64,000 bases of DNA from the NCBI RefSeq assembly GCF_022808935.1, contig NZ_JAKZFR010000001.1, positions 1,116,001 to 1,180,000 of the forward strand, written 5' to 3'. Positions 9,837-19,262 of the stretch are shown in pieces. The stretch's first letter is position 1. Each line of letters opens with the position of its first letter. The notes beneath the pieces were generated by a model, which ran no database searches, was not told the DNA's origin, and was given only the letters and a program-made list of their open reading frames with translations. The translations under genes and the position numbers were made by a program. This stretch comes from Geothrix sp. SG200. Its GTDB lineage: Bacteria; Acidobacteriota; Holophagae; Holophagales; Holophagaceae.

Positions 9837-9857
9837 AACGCCCCCTAAGGAATCCCG

Positions 9858-10892
9858 ATGACCCTGCTCACCACCCACAATCCCATCCGTCCCTTGCCTG
9901 AAACGACAGCCTCGGAGCTCATGCGCATCTTCATCGACCAGGACACGGACGCCCTGCTGGTGGGAGCCTGCCTGGCCCTGCTGGCCCAGCGGGTGCCCGA
10001 AGCCCACGAGCTCGCGGCGTTCGCGAAGGCCCTCGCCGAAGTGGCGGTGCCCTTCCCTCCGGTACCCGACAGCGCCATCGACGTGGTGGGCACGGGCGGT
10101 GATGGGGCTTCCACCGCCAACCTCAGCACCCTCACGGCACTGTTCCTCCCGGCCCTCGGCATACCCGTGGTGAAGCACGGGAACCGCGCCGCCACCGGTG
10201 TCTGCGGCAGCGCCGACCTGATGGAGGCCCTGGGGTACGACCTGGCCCGCGCCAGCGCCGACCTTTCCCAGGACCTGCAGACCCACCGATTCGCCTTCCT
10301 CTTCGCCCCGGCCTACCACCCGCTCATGGGCCGCCTACGGGAGATCCGCCGTCGCCTGGGCATCCCCACGATCTTCAATCTGCTGGGCCCGCTCATCAAT
10401 CCGGCGAACCCGCCATTGCAGCTGCTGGGTGTGGCCCGGGAGGACCTTCTGGCGCCCATGGCCGGCGCCCTGGCCCGGCGGCCGACACTGCGGCGGGCCT
10501 TCGTGATCCACGGCAAGGACGCGGAAGGGAAGGGCCTCGACGAAGCCTCCATCGAAGGCCCCACGACGATCCTGGCGGTCGCCGACGGCCGGGTGCAGGC
10601 GCCCCATGTGCTGGTGCCGCGGGAGCTGGGCATCGTCCAGCCGGTCCGGCACGCCTTGCGCGTGGCGGACCGGGCCGAAGCCCTGACCGTGGCCCGGGGG
10701 ATCTTCGCTGGAGCTCGGCACCCAGACTTCCGGCCCGCCGTGGCGGACGCCGTGGCCCTCCAGGCGGCCCTGGGGTTGGCCCTGCACCGCGGCGGTACTC
10801 TTGAGGGCGTGGATGCCAGCTTCCGCGAGATGCGAAGTGCCCTCGACGGCGGCTTCGTCCCGCCCTTTCCCGCGGCCGGGGTGAACCCGTGA
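9858..10892 (+). CDS. trpD: Anthranilate phosphoribosyltransferase
   Basis: 344 aa, typical for TrpD. It joins anthranilate to PRPP to give phosphoribosyl-anthranilate. Markers: the PRPP loop DVVGTGGDGASTANLST (residues about 76-92), VVKHGNRAATGVCGSADLMEALG, and FNLLGPLINPA. In most TrpD proteins the second block reads HGNR(S/A)xSSxxGSAD; here the Ser-Ser pair is replaced by Thr-Gly, a small departure at the anthranilate site. The GTG start of trpC overlaps the stop (GTGA). Confidence 0.95.
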   Translation: MTLLTTHNPIRPLPETTASELMRIFIDQDTDALLVGACLALLAQRVPEAHELAAFAKALAEVAVPFPPVPDSAIDVVGTGGDGASTANLSTLTALFLPALGIPVVKHGNRAATGVCGSADLMEALGYDLARASADLSQDLQTHRFAFLFAPAYHPLMGRLREIRRRLGIPTIFNLLGPLINPANPPLQLLGVAREDLLAPMAGALARRPTLRRAFVIHGKDAEGKGLDEASIEGPTTILAVADGRVQAPHVLVPRELGIVQPVRHALRVADRAEALTVARGIFAGARHPDFRPAVADAVALQAALGLALHRGGTLEGVDASFREMRSALDGGFVPPFPAAGVNP

Positions 10893-11725
10893 GCGCCCTG
10901 CCGGAACCAGCTTCCCTGGTGCGCAGCACCGGCCTGCCGAAGAGCTCGCACCTCCAGCGGGTGCTGCTGTCGGAACTGGCTCGCCTGGCCTCAGCCGGGC
11001 CCGCGGCGGCAGCCCTCCGCGCCACCCTGGACGGTCCTGGACCCTTCGAATCGGCCCTGCGCCGGGACGCCGCGGCCCGAGGCGGCGCCGTCATCGCCGA
11101 GTACAAGCAGGCTTCGCCCTCCCTCGGCCCCTTCGCCGCCGGAACCCCGCTCCAGGCCCAGCTCCAGGCCTATCGGGAAGGCGGCGCGACAGCCTATTCC
11201 ATCCTGGCGGAACCGACCTACTTCCGTGGGGCGGCCGCCCACCTGACCGCCGCGGCGGCCTTCGGCCTGCCGCGGCTTTACAAGGGCTTTGTCATCTCCG
11301 AGGCTCAGCTCGCGGAGGCCGAAGCCTGCGGCGCGGAGGCGGTGCTGCTTATCGTCCGGGTGCTGAAGGGCCACACGGCCGCCTTCCTGGAAGCCGCTCG
11401 CCGACGTGGGCTGGAGGCCCTCGTGGAGCTCCACGACCTCACGGAGGTGCCCCTTGCCCAGGAGGCCGGGGCCCGCATGGTGGGCATCAACGCCCGGGAC
11501 CTCTCCACCTTCACCCTGGGCGAGCCCACCGCCGCCCCCCTTAGGATGGCCTTCCCCGAAGCGGTGCTGGTCCGTGAATCGGGTCTTGCCACGCCTGAGG
11601 ATGCCCAGGCCTCCCTGCGGGCCGGCTTCGACGCCGTGCTCATCGGCGAGGCGCTCATGCGCAGCGCGGATCCCAAGGGCTTCCTGGAACGCGTCTTCGC
11701 GGACCTGCGCCAGGAGGCCCGATGA
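10889..11725 (+). CDS. trpC: Indole-3-glycerol phosphate synthase
   Basis: 278 aa from GTG 10889, overlapping trpD by four bases. It closes the ring of CdRP to indole-glycerol phosphate. TIM-barrel family blocks are present: AEYKQASPSLG (catalytic Lys), YREGGATAYSILAEPTYFRG, LYKGFVISEAQL (second Lys), VELHDLTEVPLAQEAGARMVGINARDLSTF and VRESGLATPEDAQ. It is monofunctional; TrpF is a separate gene. The N-terminal 40 residues are less conserved and fairly long. Confidence 0.95.
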   Translation: MSALPEPASLVRSTGLPKSSHLQRVLLSELARLASAGPAAAALRATLDGPGPFESALRRDAAARGGAVIAEYKQASPSLGPFAAGTPLQAQLQAYREGGATAYSILAEPTYFRGAAAHLTAAAAFGLPRLYKGFVISEAQLAEAEACGAEAVLLIVRVLKGHTAAFLEAARRRGLEALVELHDLTEVPLAQEAGARMVGINARDLSTFTLGEPTAAPLRMAFPEAVLVRESGLATPEDAQASLRAGFDAVLIGEALMRSADPKGFLERVFADLRQEAR

Positions 11726-12360
11726 GCCTGCTGGCCAAGGTCTGCGGGCTCGTCCGGGCCGAGGACGCGGCCTTCGCCGCGGGGGAGGGTGCGGATCTGC
11801 TGGGCTTCGTGTGCCACCCCCCCAGCCCTCGCCACTGTGCGGACCTGTCCGTGGCCCGGCCGTTTCTGGAGCGGGCCGTCCTCGTGATGGTCGCGGATCA
11901 TGCGGAGTCCGTGCTCGAGATGGCCCGCCGCCGCGGTTTCCGGAGGGTCCAGCCCTACCTGCCGGTGTCCGAGCGGGAGCAGGGCATCGCCCTGCTGCGC
12001 GAGGCCGGTCTCGTCGTCCTGCTGCCCTGGGCCGATGAGCCGGGTCAGGCGCCGGTACCCGCGAATCTCTACCTGTGGGAGCCCAGCGCAGTCCAGACGG
12101 GTGTGGTGGGAGGCTCGGGACAGAGCCATGCCATGGCCTTCCCACCACCGGGGCCCTACCTGCTGGCGGGGGGGATGGATGGCCTCAACCTGGCGGACCG
12201 GGCCGCCGCGCTTCCGCCCAGTGCCCGGCTCGGGCTGCGGGGCTTCGACGCGGCAAGCCGGCTCGAAATCGGACCCGGGCGGAAGGATCCAGCGAAAGTG
12301 GCCGCCTTCGTGGCGGCTGTGAGGCAGGAATCACGGGCAGGAAAGGGAACCCATGGCTGA
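11722..12360 (+). CDS. trpF: Phosphoribosylanthranilate isomerase
   Basis: 212 aa, overlapping trpC by four bases. It performs the Amadori rearrangement of PRA to CdRP. The start AKVCGLVRAEDA carries the general-base Cys (Cys8), and GADLLGFVCHPPSPRH matches the second strand. The rest is divergent: the usual GG(T/S)GxxFDW block reads GGSGQSHAMAF, and the acid Asp region reads LYLWEPSAVQTG, so the usual Asp cannot be placed with confidence. Position between trpC and trpB leaves little doubt about the gene, but activity rests on family and place. Confidence 0.88.
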   Translation: MSLLAKVCGLVRAEDAAFAAGEGADLLGFVCHPPSPRHCADLSVARPFLERAVLVMVADHAESVLEMARRRGFRRVQPYLPVSEREQGIALLREAGLVVLLPWADEPGQAPVPANLYLWEPSAVQTGVVGGSGQSHAMAFPPPGPYLLAGGMDGLNLADRAAALPPSARLGLRGFDAASRLEIGPGRKDPAKVAAFVAAVRQESRAGKGTHG

Positions 12361-13537
12361 TGCATTCACGCTTCCCACGCGCTTCGGCGCCGAGTCCCTC
12401 GGGGGCTGCTACGCCCCGGAGACGCTCATGCAGCCTCTGCTGGACCTGGAGGCGGCCTTCCGTTCGGCCCTCGCCGACCCAGCGTTCCAAGCGGAGCTGA
12501 AGGCCGAGCTGCGCCACTTCGTGGGCCGTCCTACGCCGCTGACGGTCGCTCCCCGTCTCGCTGCGGAGCTGGGATTCAAGGCCCTCTACCTCAAGCGGGA
12601 GGACCTCACCCACACCGGCGCCCACAAGATCAACAACGCCCTGGCCCAGGCCCTGCTGGCCCGTCGCATGGGCAAGACGGAGATCATCGCGGAGACCGGC
12701 GCGGGCCAGCACGGCGTGGCCACGGCCGCGGCCTGCGCGCGGCTGGGACTGGCCTGCACGGTGTACATGGGCGTCACGGACATGGCCCGCCAGGCCCCGA
12801 ACGTGGCCCGCATGCGGCTCTTCGGCACGAAGGTCGTGCCTGTGGAGGCGGGGCAGGGCACCCTCAAGGAGGCCGTGAACGAGGCCCTCAGGGGCTGGGC
12901 GGGCCGGTGCGACCAGGCCCACTACATCCTGGGATCGGCCTTGGGGCCCCATCCCTTCCCCACGCTGGTGCGGACCTTCCAGACGGTCATCGGGGAGGAA
13001 GCCCGGGCCCAGGCGCTGGAGCAGGCCGGGGCCCTCCCCGAAGCGGTGATCGCCTGCGCCGGCGGCGGCAGCAACGGCCTGGGCCTGCTGGTGCCCTTCC
13101 TGGGGGATGGCCTGCGCCGCCTCGCGGTGGAGGCCGGTGGCCACGGCCGGGCCCTGGGCGAGCACGCAGCCCGTCTGGATGGCGGGCGCATGGGCGTGCT
13201 TCACGGCTGCAAGACGCTGCTGCTCCAGGACGAACACGGCCACACGGCCGAGACCGCCAGCATCAGCGCCGGGCTGGACTATCCGGCCCTGGGCCCCGAG
13301 CTGGCCGCCCTCGCGATGGATGGGCTGGTGGAGGTGCGCCGTGCCTCCGACGAGGAGGCCCTCGCCGGCGCCCGCCTGCTCTGCGAACGCGAGGGCATCC
13401 TGCCCGCCCTGGAGAGCAGCCATGCCCTGGCCGCGCTTCCCGCCCTCGCCGCCGAAGGCGTCGCCACGGTCCTGCTGGGCCTCAGTGGCCGCGGCGACAA
13501 GGACCTGTCCACCTACCAGTCGCGCCTGGAGATCTGA
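12353..13537 (+). CDS. trpB: Tryptophan synthase beta chain
   Basis: 394 aa, standard length; overlaps trpF by eight bases. A PLP enzyme that joins indole and serine. PLP Lys92 lies in HTGAHKINN; KTEIIAETGAGQHGVATA, the phosphate cup CAGGGSNGLG, the serine-side HTAETASISAGLDYP and the C-terminal LSGRGDKDL are all intact. The sequence is of the normal TrpB1 type that pairs with TrpA. Confidence 0.97.
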   Translation: MADAFTLPTRFGAESLGGCYAPETLMQPLLDLEAAFRSALADPAFQAELKAELRHFVGRPTPLTVAPRLAAELGFKALYLKREDLTHTGAHKINNALAQALLARRMGKTEIIAETGAGQHGVATAAACARLGLACTVYMGVTDMARQAPNVARMRLFGTKVVPVEAGQGTLKEAVNEALRGWAGRCDQAHYILGSALGPHPFPTLVRTFQTVIGEEARAQALEQAGALPEAVIACAGGGSNGLGLLVPFLGDGLRRLAVEAGGHGRALGEHAARLDGGRMGVLHGCKTLLLQDEHGHTAETASISAGLDYPALGPELAALAMDGLVEVRRASDEEALAGARLLCEREGILPALESSHALAALPALAAEGVATVLLGLSGRGDKDLSTYQSRLEI

Positions 13538-13538
13538 C

Positions 13539-14294
13539 ATGAACCCCCTCCTCCCGTTCCTGATGGCTGGCGATCCCAGCCTCGAGGCTCTGCCGGCCCA
13601 ACTCTCCGAGGCCAGATCCCTCGGCATCGAAGCCCTTGAACTGGGTCTGCCCCATTCCGATCCCATCGCCGACGGCCCCGTGCTCCAGGCGGCCGCGCAT
13701 CGCGCGATCGGACGCGGGGCCACGCCGGTTCGTGTGCTGCAGACGTTGGCCGGCCTCACGGACAGCCCGGATCTCATCCTGTTCACCTACCTGAACCCGC
13801 TGCTCCAGATCGGCGCGGAACGCCTGAAGACGCTGCTGGCCCCCACGCCGGTGAAAGCCCTGCTGGTGGTGGATCTGCCCTTCGGGGAGGAGCCGGCCTT
13901 CGAGGCGGACCTGCGCACCGCGGGCTATCCCATGGTGCCGCTGCTGGCACCCACCACCACGCTGAGCCGGGCCCGGCAGGTGCTGGCGGAGCGCCCGGAT
14001 CCCGGACCGGCCGCGCCCTTCGCGCAGCGCTTCGCCTACGTGGTGGCTCGCCTGGGTGTCACCGGCGCGGGGCAGGACACGGACCTTGCTCCGGTAAGCG
14101 AGCGGGTCAGCCACCTTCGGAACATCTCGAGCCGGCCCCTGGCCGTGGGGTTCGGGCTCGCTGATGCCGCCAGCCTGGCGGCGGTGCGGACGATGGGCGC
14201 CACTCCGGTCATCGGCTCCGCGCTGGTGCGGGAACTGGCCGGGGGGGAGAGCCTGTCGGGGTGTCTCATTCCGCTCATGGATGGTGACCTATAG
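13539..14294 (+). CDS. trpA: Tryptophan synthase alpha chain
   Basis: 251 aa from ATG 13539, one base after the trpB stop. It cleaves indole-glycerol phosphate to indole. The acid pair is present: Glu34 in EALELGLP and Asp45 in SDPIADGP (equivalent to E. coli Glu49 and Asp60). The N-terminus is about 15 residues shorter than usual and starts directly at strand 1 (MNPLLPFLMAGDPS). The nearly invariant Phe of P-F-S-D-P is His39 here. The last operon gene; no U-tailed terminator is evident before 14433. Confidence 0.94.
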   Translation: MNPLLPFLMAGDPSLEALPAQLSEARSLGIEALELGLPHSDPIADGPVLQAAAHRAIGRGATPVRVLQTLAGLTDSPDLILFTYLNPLLQIGAERLKTLLAPTPVKALLVVDLPFGEEPAFEADLRTAGYPMVPLLAPTTTLSRARQVLAERPDPGPAAPFAQRFAYVVARLGVTGAGQDTDLAPVSERVSHLRNISSRPLAVGFGLADAASLAAVRTMGATPVIGSALVRELAGGESLSGCLIPLMDGDL

Positions 14295-14432
14295 GTCGCA
14301 ATCCTTCCTTAGGGTAGGCTCTCGGGAGTGATTGCAGGTCTGCATCGATTTGGTATTGTGGTCCATCTTCCACCTTCGGAATCGGCTGCCAACAGCCACC
14401 CACCCCCACCCGGGATTAGGAGCCATGCGCCC

Positions 14433-15932
14433 ATGACCCACCGTTCACGCCTCACCCTCACGGCCTTGACCCTCATCGCCGCCGGCGCCTTCGCTCCCCA
14501 GGCCCAGGCCTCCGGCTTCCAGCTCCGCGAGCAGAGCCCGAGCTCCCAGGGCAATGCCTTCGCCGGCGTCAGCGCGGGGGGCAACGACATCAGCACCCTG
14601 TTCTTCAACCCCGCGGTGATGACCCAGTACGAGGGCTGGCAGTTCTCCCTCGGCGGCACCTACGTGGGCCTGGACGTGAAGCTCGATGGCATGTCGGCCA
14701 ACCGCACCCCCGCGCTCACCGCGCTCGGCTTCAATGTGTACCCCAACACCACGACGAGCCTGATACCGGTTTCGGGCCCCTCCAGCCACGGGAACTCAGG
14801 GCAGTCCGCCATCCTCCCTGAGTTCAACATCATGTACAGCGCCAGCAAAGACCTGAAGCTGGGCCTCTCGGTGAACGTGCCCTTCGGCCTCACCACCGAG
14901 TACGACGCCAACTGGATCGGCCGGTACCACGGCCTGAAGTCCGATCTGAAGGTCATCGACATTGCGCCCAGCCTGGCCTACCGGGTGAACGACCAGTTCT
15001 CCTTCGGCGTCGCCTTCATCGCCCGCTATGCCGACGCCGAGCTGACCAATGGCGTGGACTACGGCACCGCCCTGGCCCTGAAGGTTGGCTCCGGCTTGGC
15101 CGCTGCCGGCTTGTCCCCTGTGGCACCGGGCCCCACCCAGAACAGTCCCGTGGCCACTGTCGCCATGGGAACCCCGAATGCCACCTTCGGCACTCCGGGC
15201 TACGCCATCCCCGGCGCCTGGGACGGAAAGGCCGGCCTGAAGGGCAACGGCTGGGACTACGGCTGGAAGGCGGGCTTCACCTGGCAGCCCACCAAGGCCT
15301 TCCGCCTGGGCGGCGCCTACTCCGCGGCCATGACCATGACGTTGAAGGGTGATGCCACCTTCGAGTATCCCTCGACCATGCCCTCCACGGATCTGGCCGC
15401 CCTCCAGGGCGCTGGACTCCGCAATGGCAAGGGCCAGGCCGATCTCGCCCTCCCGGCCACCGCCTCCCTGGGCTTTGACTGGCAGGTGGATCCCGCCTTC
15501 TCCTTCCAGGGTGAAGTGGCCCGGAGCACCTGGTCCCGGTTCAAGGAGCTCCGCGTGAAGTTCGATACGGGCCTCGCGGATTCCGTCACCGACGAGAGCT
15601 GGCGCGACACCTGGTTCTACTCCCTGGGCGGAACCTGGAAGATGGACCCGACCTGGACCTTCCGGGCCGGCGTGGGCTTCGACCAGGGCGCCGTGGACGA
15701 CAACCACCGCACCCCCCGCATCCCCGACAACGACCGCAAGTGGCTCTCCGTGGGCATGAGCTACACCTTCTCCAAGAAGATGTCCCTCGATGTGGGCTAC
15801 ACCCACCTGTTCATCGATGACGCCAAGATCAATCTGACCTCTGCGGGCGACAACCTCACCCGGGGCAGCCTCAACGCCACCATGAAGGCCACCATCGACA
15901 TCCTGGGCGCGCAGCTGCGGTACAGCTTCTAG
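14433..15932 (+). CDS. FadL/OmpP1 family outer-membrane transporter
   Basis: 499 aa starting MTHRSRLTLTALTLIAAG with a signal peptide cleaved near AQA|SG. The mature N-terminus SGFQLREQSPSSQGNAFAGV plus STLFFNPAVMTQYEGW is the plug/hatch signature of the FadL family, which moves hydrophobic compounds (fatty acids, aromatics) across the outer membrane. The rest alternates as a beta barrel and ends in Phe (AQLRYSF), the usual barrel-assembly signal. The start is chosen because GGAG lies upstream and earlier frames have no signal peptide. Substrate cannot be told. Confidence 0.9.
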   Translation: MTHRSRLTLTALTLIAAGAFAPQAQASGFQLREQSPSSQGNAFAGVSAGGNDISTLFFNPAVMTQYEGWQFSLGGTYVGLDVKLDGMSANRTPALTALGFNVYPNTTTSLIPVSGPSSHGNSGQSAILPEFNIMYSASKDLKLGLSVNVPFGLTTEYDANWIGRYHGLKSDLKVIDIAPSLAYRVNDQFSFGVAFIARYADAELTNGVDYGTALALKVGSGLAAAGLSPVAPGPTQNSPVATVAMGTPNATFGTPGYAIPGAWDGKAGLKGNGWDYGWKAGFTWQPTKAFRLGGAYSAAMTMTLKGDATFEYPSTMPSTDLAALQGAGLRNGKGQADLALPATASLGFDWQVDPAFSFQGEVARSTWSRFKELRVKFDTGLADSVTDESWRDTWFYSLGGTWKMDPTWTFRAGVGFDQGAVDDNHRTPRIPDNDRKWLSVGMSYTFSKKMSLDVGYTHLFIDDAKINLTSAGDNLTRGSLNATMKATIDILGAQLRYSF

Positions 15933-15943
15933 TCTGGGACAGG

Positions 15944-15983
15944 CATGCAGAAGGGGCCCGGCATACCGGGCCCCTTCTGCATG
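15944..15983. terminator. Strong bidirectional hairpin between convergent genes
   Basis: A perfect 18-bp stem (15944-15961 with 15966-15983; arm CATGCAGAAGGGGCCCGG) and a CATA loop. It lies 11 bases after the FadL-type stop and 19 bases before the thiolase stop. There is no long U-run on either side, but placement and strength fit transcription stop for both strands. Confidence 0.8.
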
Positions 15984-16002
15984 TACGCGCTTTGCTGCGG
16001 AA

Positions 16003-17175
16003 CTACACCCGCTCGACAGCCATGGCGATGGCGTTTCCGCCGCCGAGGCAGAGGGCAGCAATCCCGCGTTGCTTGCCGTGGCGTTCCAAGGCGTGGAGGA
16101 GGGTGGCCATGACCCGGGCGCCGCTGGCGCCGATGGGGTGACCCAGGGCCACGGCGCCACCGTGGACGTTGATTCGGTCGGCCGGCAGCTTCAGCTCGTT
16201 CATGGTGGCCACCAGCTGCACGGCGAAGGCCTCGTTGATCTCCCAGAGGTCCACGTCCGCCACGCTCCAGCCCACCTGGGCCAGGAGCTTCCGGATGGCC
16301 TCCACGGGCGCCATGAGCACCCACTCGGGGTCCAGACCGGCGGTAGCGGCGCCGAGAATGCGCGCCTGGATGGGCAGGCCGTGGGCCTTGGCGTAGCTTT
16401 CGGTCGTCACCAGGGCGGCCGCCGCGCCGTCGTTCACGCTGGGTGCATTGCCGGCGGTGACCGTGCCATCCTTCTTGAAGGCGGGGCGCAGCTTGGACAG
16501 GGTTTCGGGCGTGGTGTCCGCGCGTGGGCCCTCATCTTCGGCCACGATGACGTCGCCTTTCTTGCCGGGCACGGCGATGGGCACGATCTCAGCCTTGAAG
16601 GCGCCGGATTGGATCGCCGCCACGGCCTTGCGGTGGCTTTCGGCGGCCCAGGCATCCTGTGCTTCCCGGCCCACGCCGTACTTGGATGCCACCAGCTCGC
16701 CCGTATGCCCCATGTGCTGGTCCGTCATGGCGCACCACAGGCCGTCGAGGATCATGGCGTCCTTGGCTTCCGTGTGGCCCATGCGGGCCCCGGCGCGGAG
16801 CTTGGGCATGAGGTAGGGCGCATTGGACATGGATTCCATGCCGCCCGCCAGGATCACGTCGTGGTCGCCGAGGCGCACCGCATTGGCGGCGAGCTGGATG
16901 GCCTTGAGGCCGCTGCCGCAGACCTTGTTGATGGTGAGGGCGGAGACGCTGGTGGGCAGGCCGCCGCGCAGGGCCGCCTGACGGGCAGGAGCCTGGCCCA
17001 CGCCGGCGCTGACCACATGGCCGAAGATGGCCTCAGTGGGCTCGACGCCCGGCGCGGCCGCCAGGACCGCTTTCACCACTTGGGCGGCCAGGTCCGGGGC
17101 CGCAAGGGCTGCAAGAGAGCCCTGGAACTTTCCGATGGGGCTGCGAAGGGCTTTGAGAATGACCGCGTGGGACAT
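16003..17175 (-). CDS. Acetyl-CoA C-acetyltransferase (thiolase)
   Basis: 390 aa. It condenses or cleaves acetoacetyl-CoA-type thioesters. The nucleophile Cys86 lies in [12 protein letters not shown]. The His block [12 protein letters not shown], the [17 protein letters not shown] loop and the second active-site Cys (Cys376, [10 protein letters not shown]) are present. Length and motifs fit the biosynthetic/degradative AtoB-PhaA group. It is transcribed after divIVA with a 41-base gap, so it may be co-transcribed, although the functions are unrelated. Confidence 0.93.
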   Translation of the reverse strand: MSHAVILKALRSPIGKFQGSLAALAAPDLAAQVVKAVLAAAPGVEPTEAIFGHVVSAGVGQAPARQAALRGGLPTSVSALTINKVCGSGLKAIQLAANAVRLGDHDVILAGGMESMSNAPYLMPKLRAGARMGHTEAKDAMILDGLWCAMTDQHMGHTGELVASKYGVGREAQDAWAAESHRKAVAAIQSGAFKAEIVPIAVPGKKGDVIVAEDEGPRADTTPETLSKLRPAFKKDGTVTAGNAPSVNDGAAAALVTTESYAKAHGLPIQARILGAATAGLDPEWVLMAPVEAIRKLLAQVGWSVADVDLWEINEAFAVQLVATMNELKLPADRINVHGGAVALGHPIGASGARVMATLLHALERHGKQRGIAALCLGGGNAIAMAVERV

Positions 17176-17216
17176 GCGAACTCCGGGGGTGTCACCTGTC
17201 AGTGATCGGCTGAGAG

Positions 17217-17768
17217 CTAATTCGTGGGCTTGGGGCGCCGGACGGGCGGGATGGCGGGCTCGTCGAGGGAGCTGAGATCCAGCCCCTCGAGCTTCAGGGT
17301 GGGCGGGGGGGCGAGATAGATGTCCGGCGCCTCGTCCTGGATGTGGCGGCGGGTCCGTTCCATGAGCGTCTCCACCTCCCGGACGAACCGGGTGCGCTCC
17401 ATCTTCAGGTTGCGGATCTGGACCTCGAGCTCCACCACATGCTGCTGGGCTTCCCGGATGACCTCATCGGCCTTGAACTGGGCTTCCCGCAGGATGAGTT
17501 CCTTCTCCCGGTTGGCACCGTCCAGCACGTCCTCGCGGGTGCGCTGGGCCTGGAGCAGGGTCTCCCGGAAGATGCGGTCCTGCTCCTGGTACTGGCGCAG
17601 GCGCTCCCGGTTATCGATGATCTCTTCCTTGAGCTTCTGGTTCTCGGCCAGCAGCTCCTCCCACTCCGCGGCCACCTCGTGGAGGAAGGCCCGGACCTCG
17701 GATTCCTCAATGCCCCGGAAGGCCTTCTCGAACTCCCGGCGCTGGATGTCGAGGGGCGTGTACTTCAT
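17217..17768 (-). CDS. DivIVA-domain coiled-coil protein
   Basis: 183 aa. The N-terminus ([20 protein letters not shown]) is the conserved DivIVA membrane-binding head, followed by a long coiled coil (about residues 30-140) rich in Glu/Arg heptads and a Pro-rich tail ending RRPKPTN. DivIVA proteins bind curved membrane at poles or septa and recruit division or wall-growth partners. It lies 8 bases after yggT, an arrangement also seen in the dcw-adjacent ylm/divIVA clusters of other phyla, which supports a cell-envelope role. Confidence 0.85.
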   Translation of the reverse strand: MKYTPLDIQRREFEKAFRGIEESEVRAFLHEVAAEWEELLAENQKLKEEIIDNRERLRQYQEQDRIFRETLLQAQRTREDVLDGANREKELILREAQFKADEVIREAQQHVVELEVQIRNLKMERTRFVREVETLMERTRRHIQDEAPDIYLAPPPTLKLEGLDLSSLDEPAIPPVRRPKPTN

Positions 17769-17776
17769 GGTTCACC

Positions 17777-18034
17777 TCATGAGACCAGGGCCCGGAGGAA
17801 GACCCGCTGGATGAGCCCCAGCAGGATCACGGCGATCAGGATGTCGAAGCTGAACCCTCCGATGGATGGCACGAGGGCCCGGATGGGGTGCAGGATCGGG
17901 TCGGTGAGGGTGTGGAGCAGCCGGATCCACCGGTTCCGGGGATCGATGGGGAACCAGGACAGGATGGCCACCGCCAGGAGGAGGTAGATCATCACGTCAA
18001 GGGCGTAATAGGCGATGGAGAACAGAAGAGGCAT
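17777..18034 (-). CDS. yggT: YggT family membrane protein
   Basis: 85 aa with two hydrophobic segments (about residues 5-25 and 62-82) around the conserved loop WFPIDPRNRWIRLLHTLTDPILHPIRALVP, part of which (P-x-N and DPxLxPxR) marks the YggT/YlmG family. Members are linked to division and to membrane-protein or cytochrome assembly. It is the first gene of the yggT-divIVA-thiolase unit, divergent from bshA. Confidence 0.85.
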   Translation of the reverse strand: MPLLFSIAYYALDVMIYLLLAVAILSWFPIDPRNRWIRLLHTLTDPILHPIRALVPSIGGFSFDILIAVILLGLIQRVFLRALVS

Positions 18035-18084
18035 GGGCAGGATTCCTGGGACCCGTTCATCATAGCTGCTAGTGAGGGTTCCAC

Positions 18085-19194
18085 ATGCGCATCGGCATCT
18101 CCTGCTACAGCACCTTCGGCGGCTCCGGCGTCGTGGCCACGGAAGTGGGCAAGGCCCTTGCGGCCCGGGGGCACGAGGTGCACATCCTCAGCCCCAGCGT
18201 CCCCCCGCGCCTCCTGGGTTTCGAGGACCGCATCAGCTTCCATGAGGTCCGGGCCACCACCTACCCCCTCTTCGAGGACGCCCCCTATTCCATCGCCCTG
18301 GGCTCCAAGATGGCGGACGTGGCCGAGCACCATGGCCTGCAGATCATCCACGCCCACTACGCCATCCCGCACGCCATGGCGGCCCTCCTGGCGCGGATGG
18401 CCATCCCGGGCCTGAAGGTCGTGACGACCCTCCACGGCACGGACATCACCGTGGTGGGCAGCGATCCCAGCTACCTGCCCATGGTCCGCATGGCCATCCG
18501 GGAAAGCGACGGCGTGACGGCCGTTTCCGAGTACCTCCGGGACGAAACCTATCGGACCTTCGGCGTGGCGCGCGAGATCGACGTCATCGGGAACTTCGTC
18601 GAGCCTCCGGGCCAGGAACGCCCGGATTGCAGGGCCTGGCTGGCGCCGAAGGCCACGTCGGTGCTGACGCACATCTCCAATTTCCGCGCGGTGAAGCGCG
18701 TGATGGACGTGCTGAAGGTGTTCGAGCGCGTCCGCCGGGAGATCCCGGCCCGCCTGGTGATGGTGGGAGACGGACCCGACCGCGTGGAAGCCGAAGCCTA
18801 TTGCCGGGATCGCGGCTTCGCCTCGGAGGTGCGGTTCACGGGCAAGCAGCTCGACATCGGCACTGTCCTCGCCTGCTCGGACCTGTTCCTGCTGCCCAGC
18901 GCCACGGAGAGTTTCGGCCTTGCCGCCCTGGAGGCCATGGGCCACCGGGTGCCCGTCATCGCGAGCCGGGTGGGCGGGCTACCCGAAGTGGTGCGCCACG
19001 GCGTGGATGGTTTCCTGGAACCGGTCGGGGACGTGGAGGCCATGGCTGCCGACGCGGTGAAGCTCCTGCGCGACGAAAGCCTCCGCCGGAAGATGGGGGA
19101 CGCGGCCAGGGAGCGCGCGCTCGGAACCTTCGCGGAAGGCCCCATCGTGGACCAGTACGAGGCCCTCTACCGGCGCGTGCTGGGCCAGGTCTGA
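18085..19194 (+). CDS. bshA: N-acetyl-alpha-D-glucosaminyl L-malate synthase (bacillithiol)
   Basis: 369 aa GT4-family glycosyltransferase, the usual BshA length. It joins UDP-GlcNAc and L-malate, the first step of bacillithiol synthesis. The opening [34 protein letters not shown], the [11 protein letters not shown] block and [19 protein letters not shown] are specific to BshA rather than to general GT4 enzymes. The donor-site Glu lies in [17 protein letters not shown]. The other bacillithiol genes (bshB, bshC) are not in this window. GTGAGGG precedes the ATG. Confidence 0.9.
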   Translation: MRIGISCYSTFGGSGVVATEVGKALAARGHEVHILSPSVPPRLLGFEDRISFHEVRATTYPLFEDAPYSIALGSKMADVAEHHGLQIIHAHYAIPHAMAALLARMAIPGLKVVTTLHGTDITVVGSDPSYLPMVRMAIRESDGVTAVSEYLRDETYRTFGVAREIDVIGNFVEPPGQERPDCRAWLAPKATSVLTHISNFRAVKRVMDVLKVFERVRREIPARLVMVGDGPDRVEAEAYCRDRGFASEVRFTGKQLDIGTVLACSDLFLLPSATESFGLAALEAMGHRVPVIASRVGGLPEVVRHGVDGFLEPVGDVEAMAADAVKLLRDESLRRKMGDAARERALGTFAEGPIVDQYEALYRRVLGQV

Positions 19195-19262
19195 CCAGAA
19201 GCGTCCTGGAGTCAGGCTCGCGGCTTGAGCTGCCGTTCAGTCGGATGGCAATGGGAGTGGAC

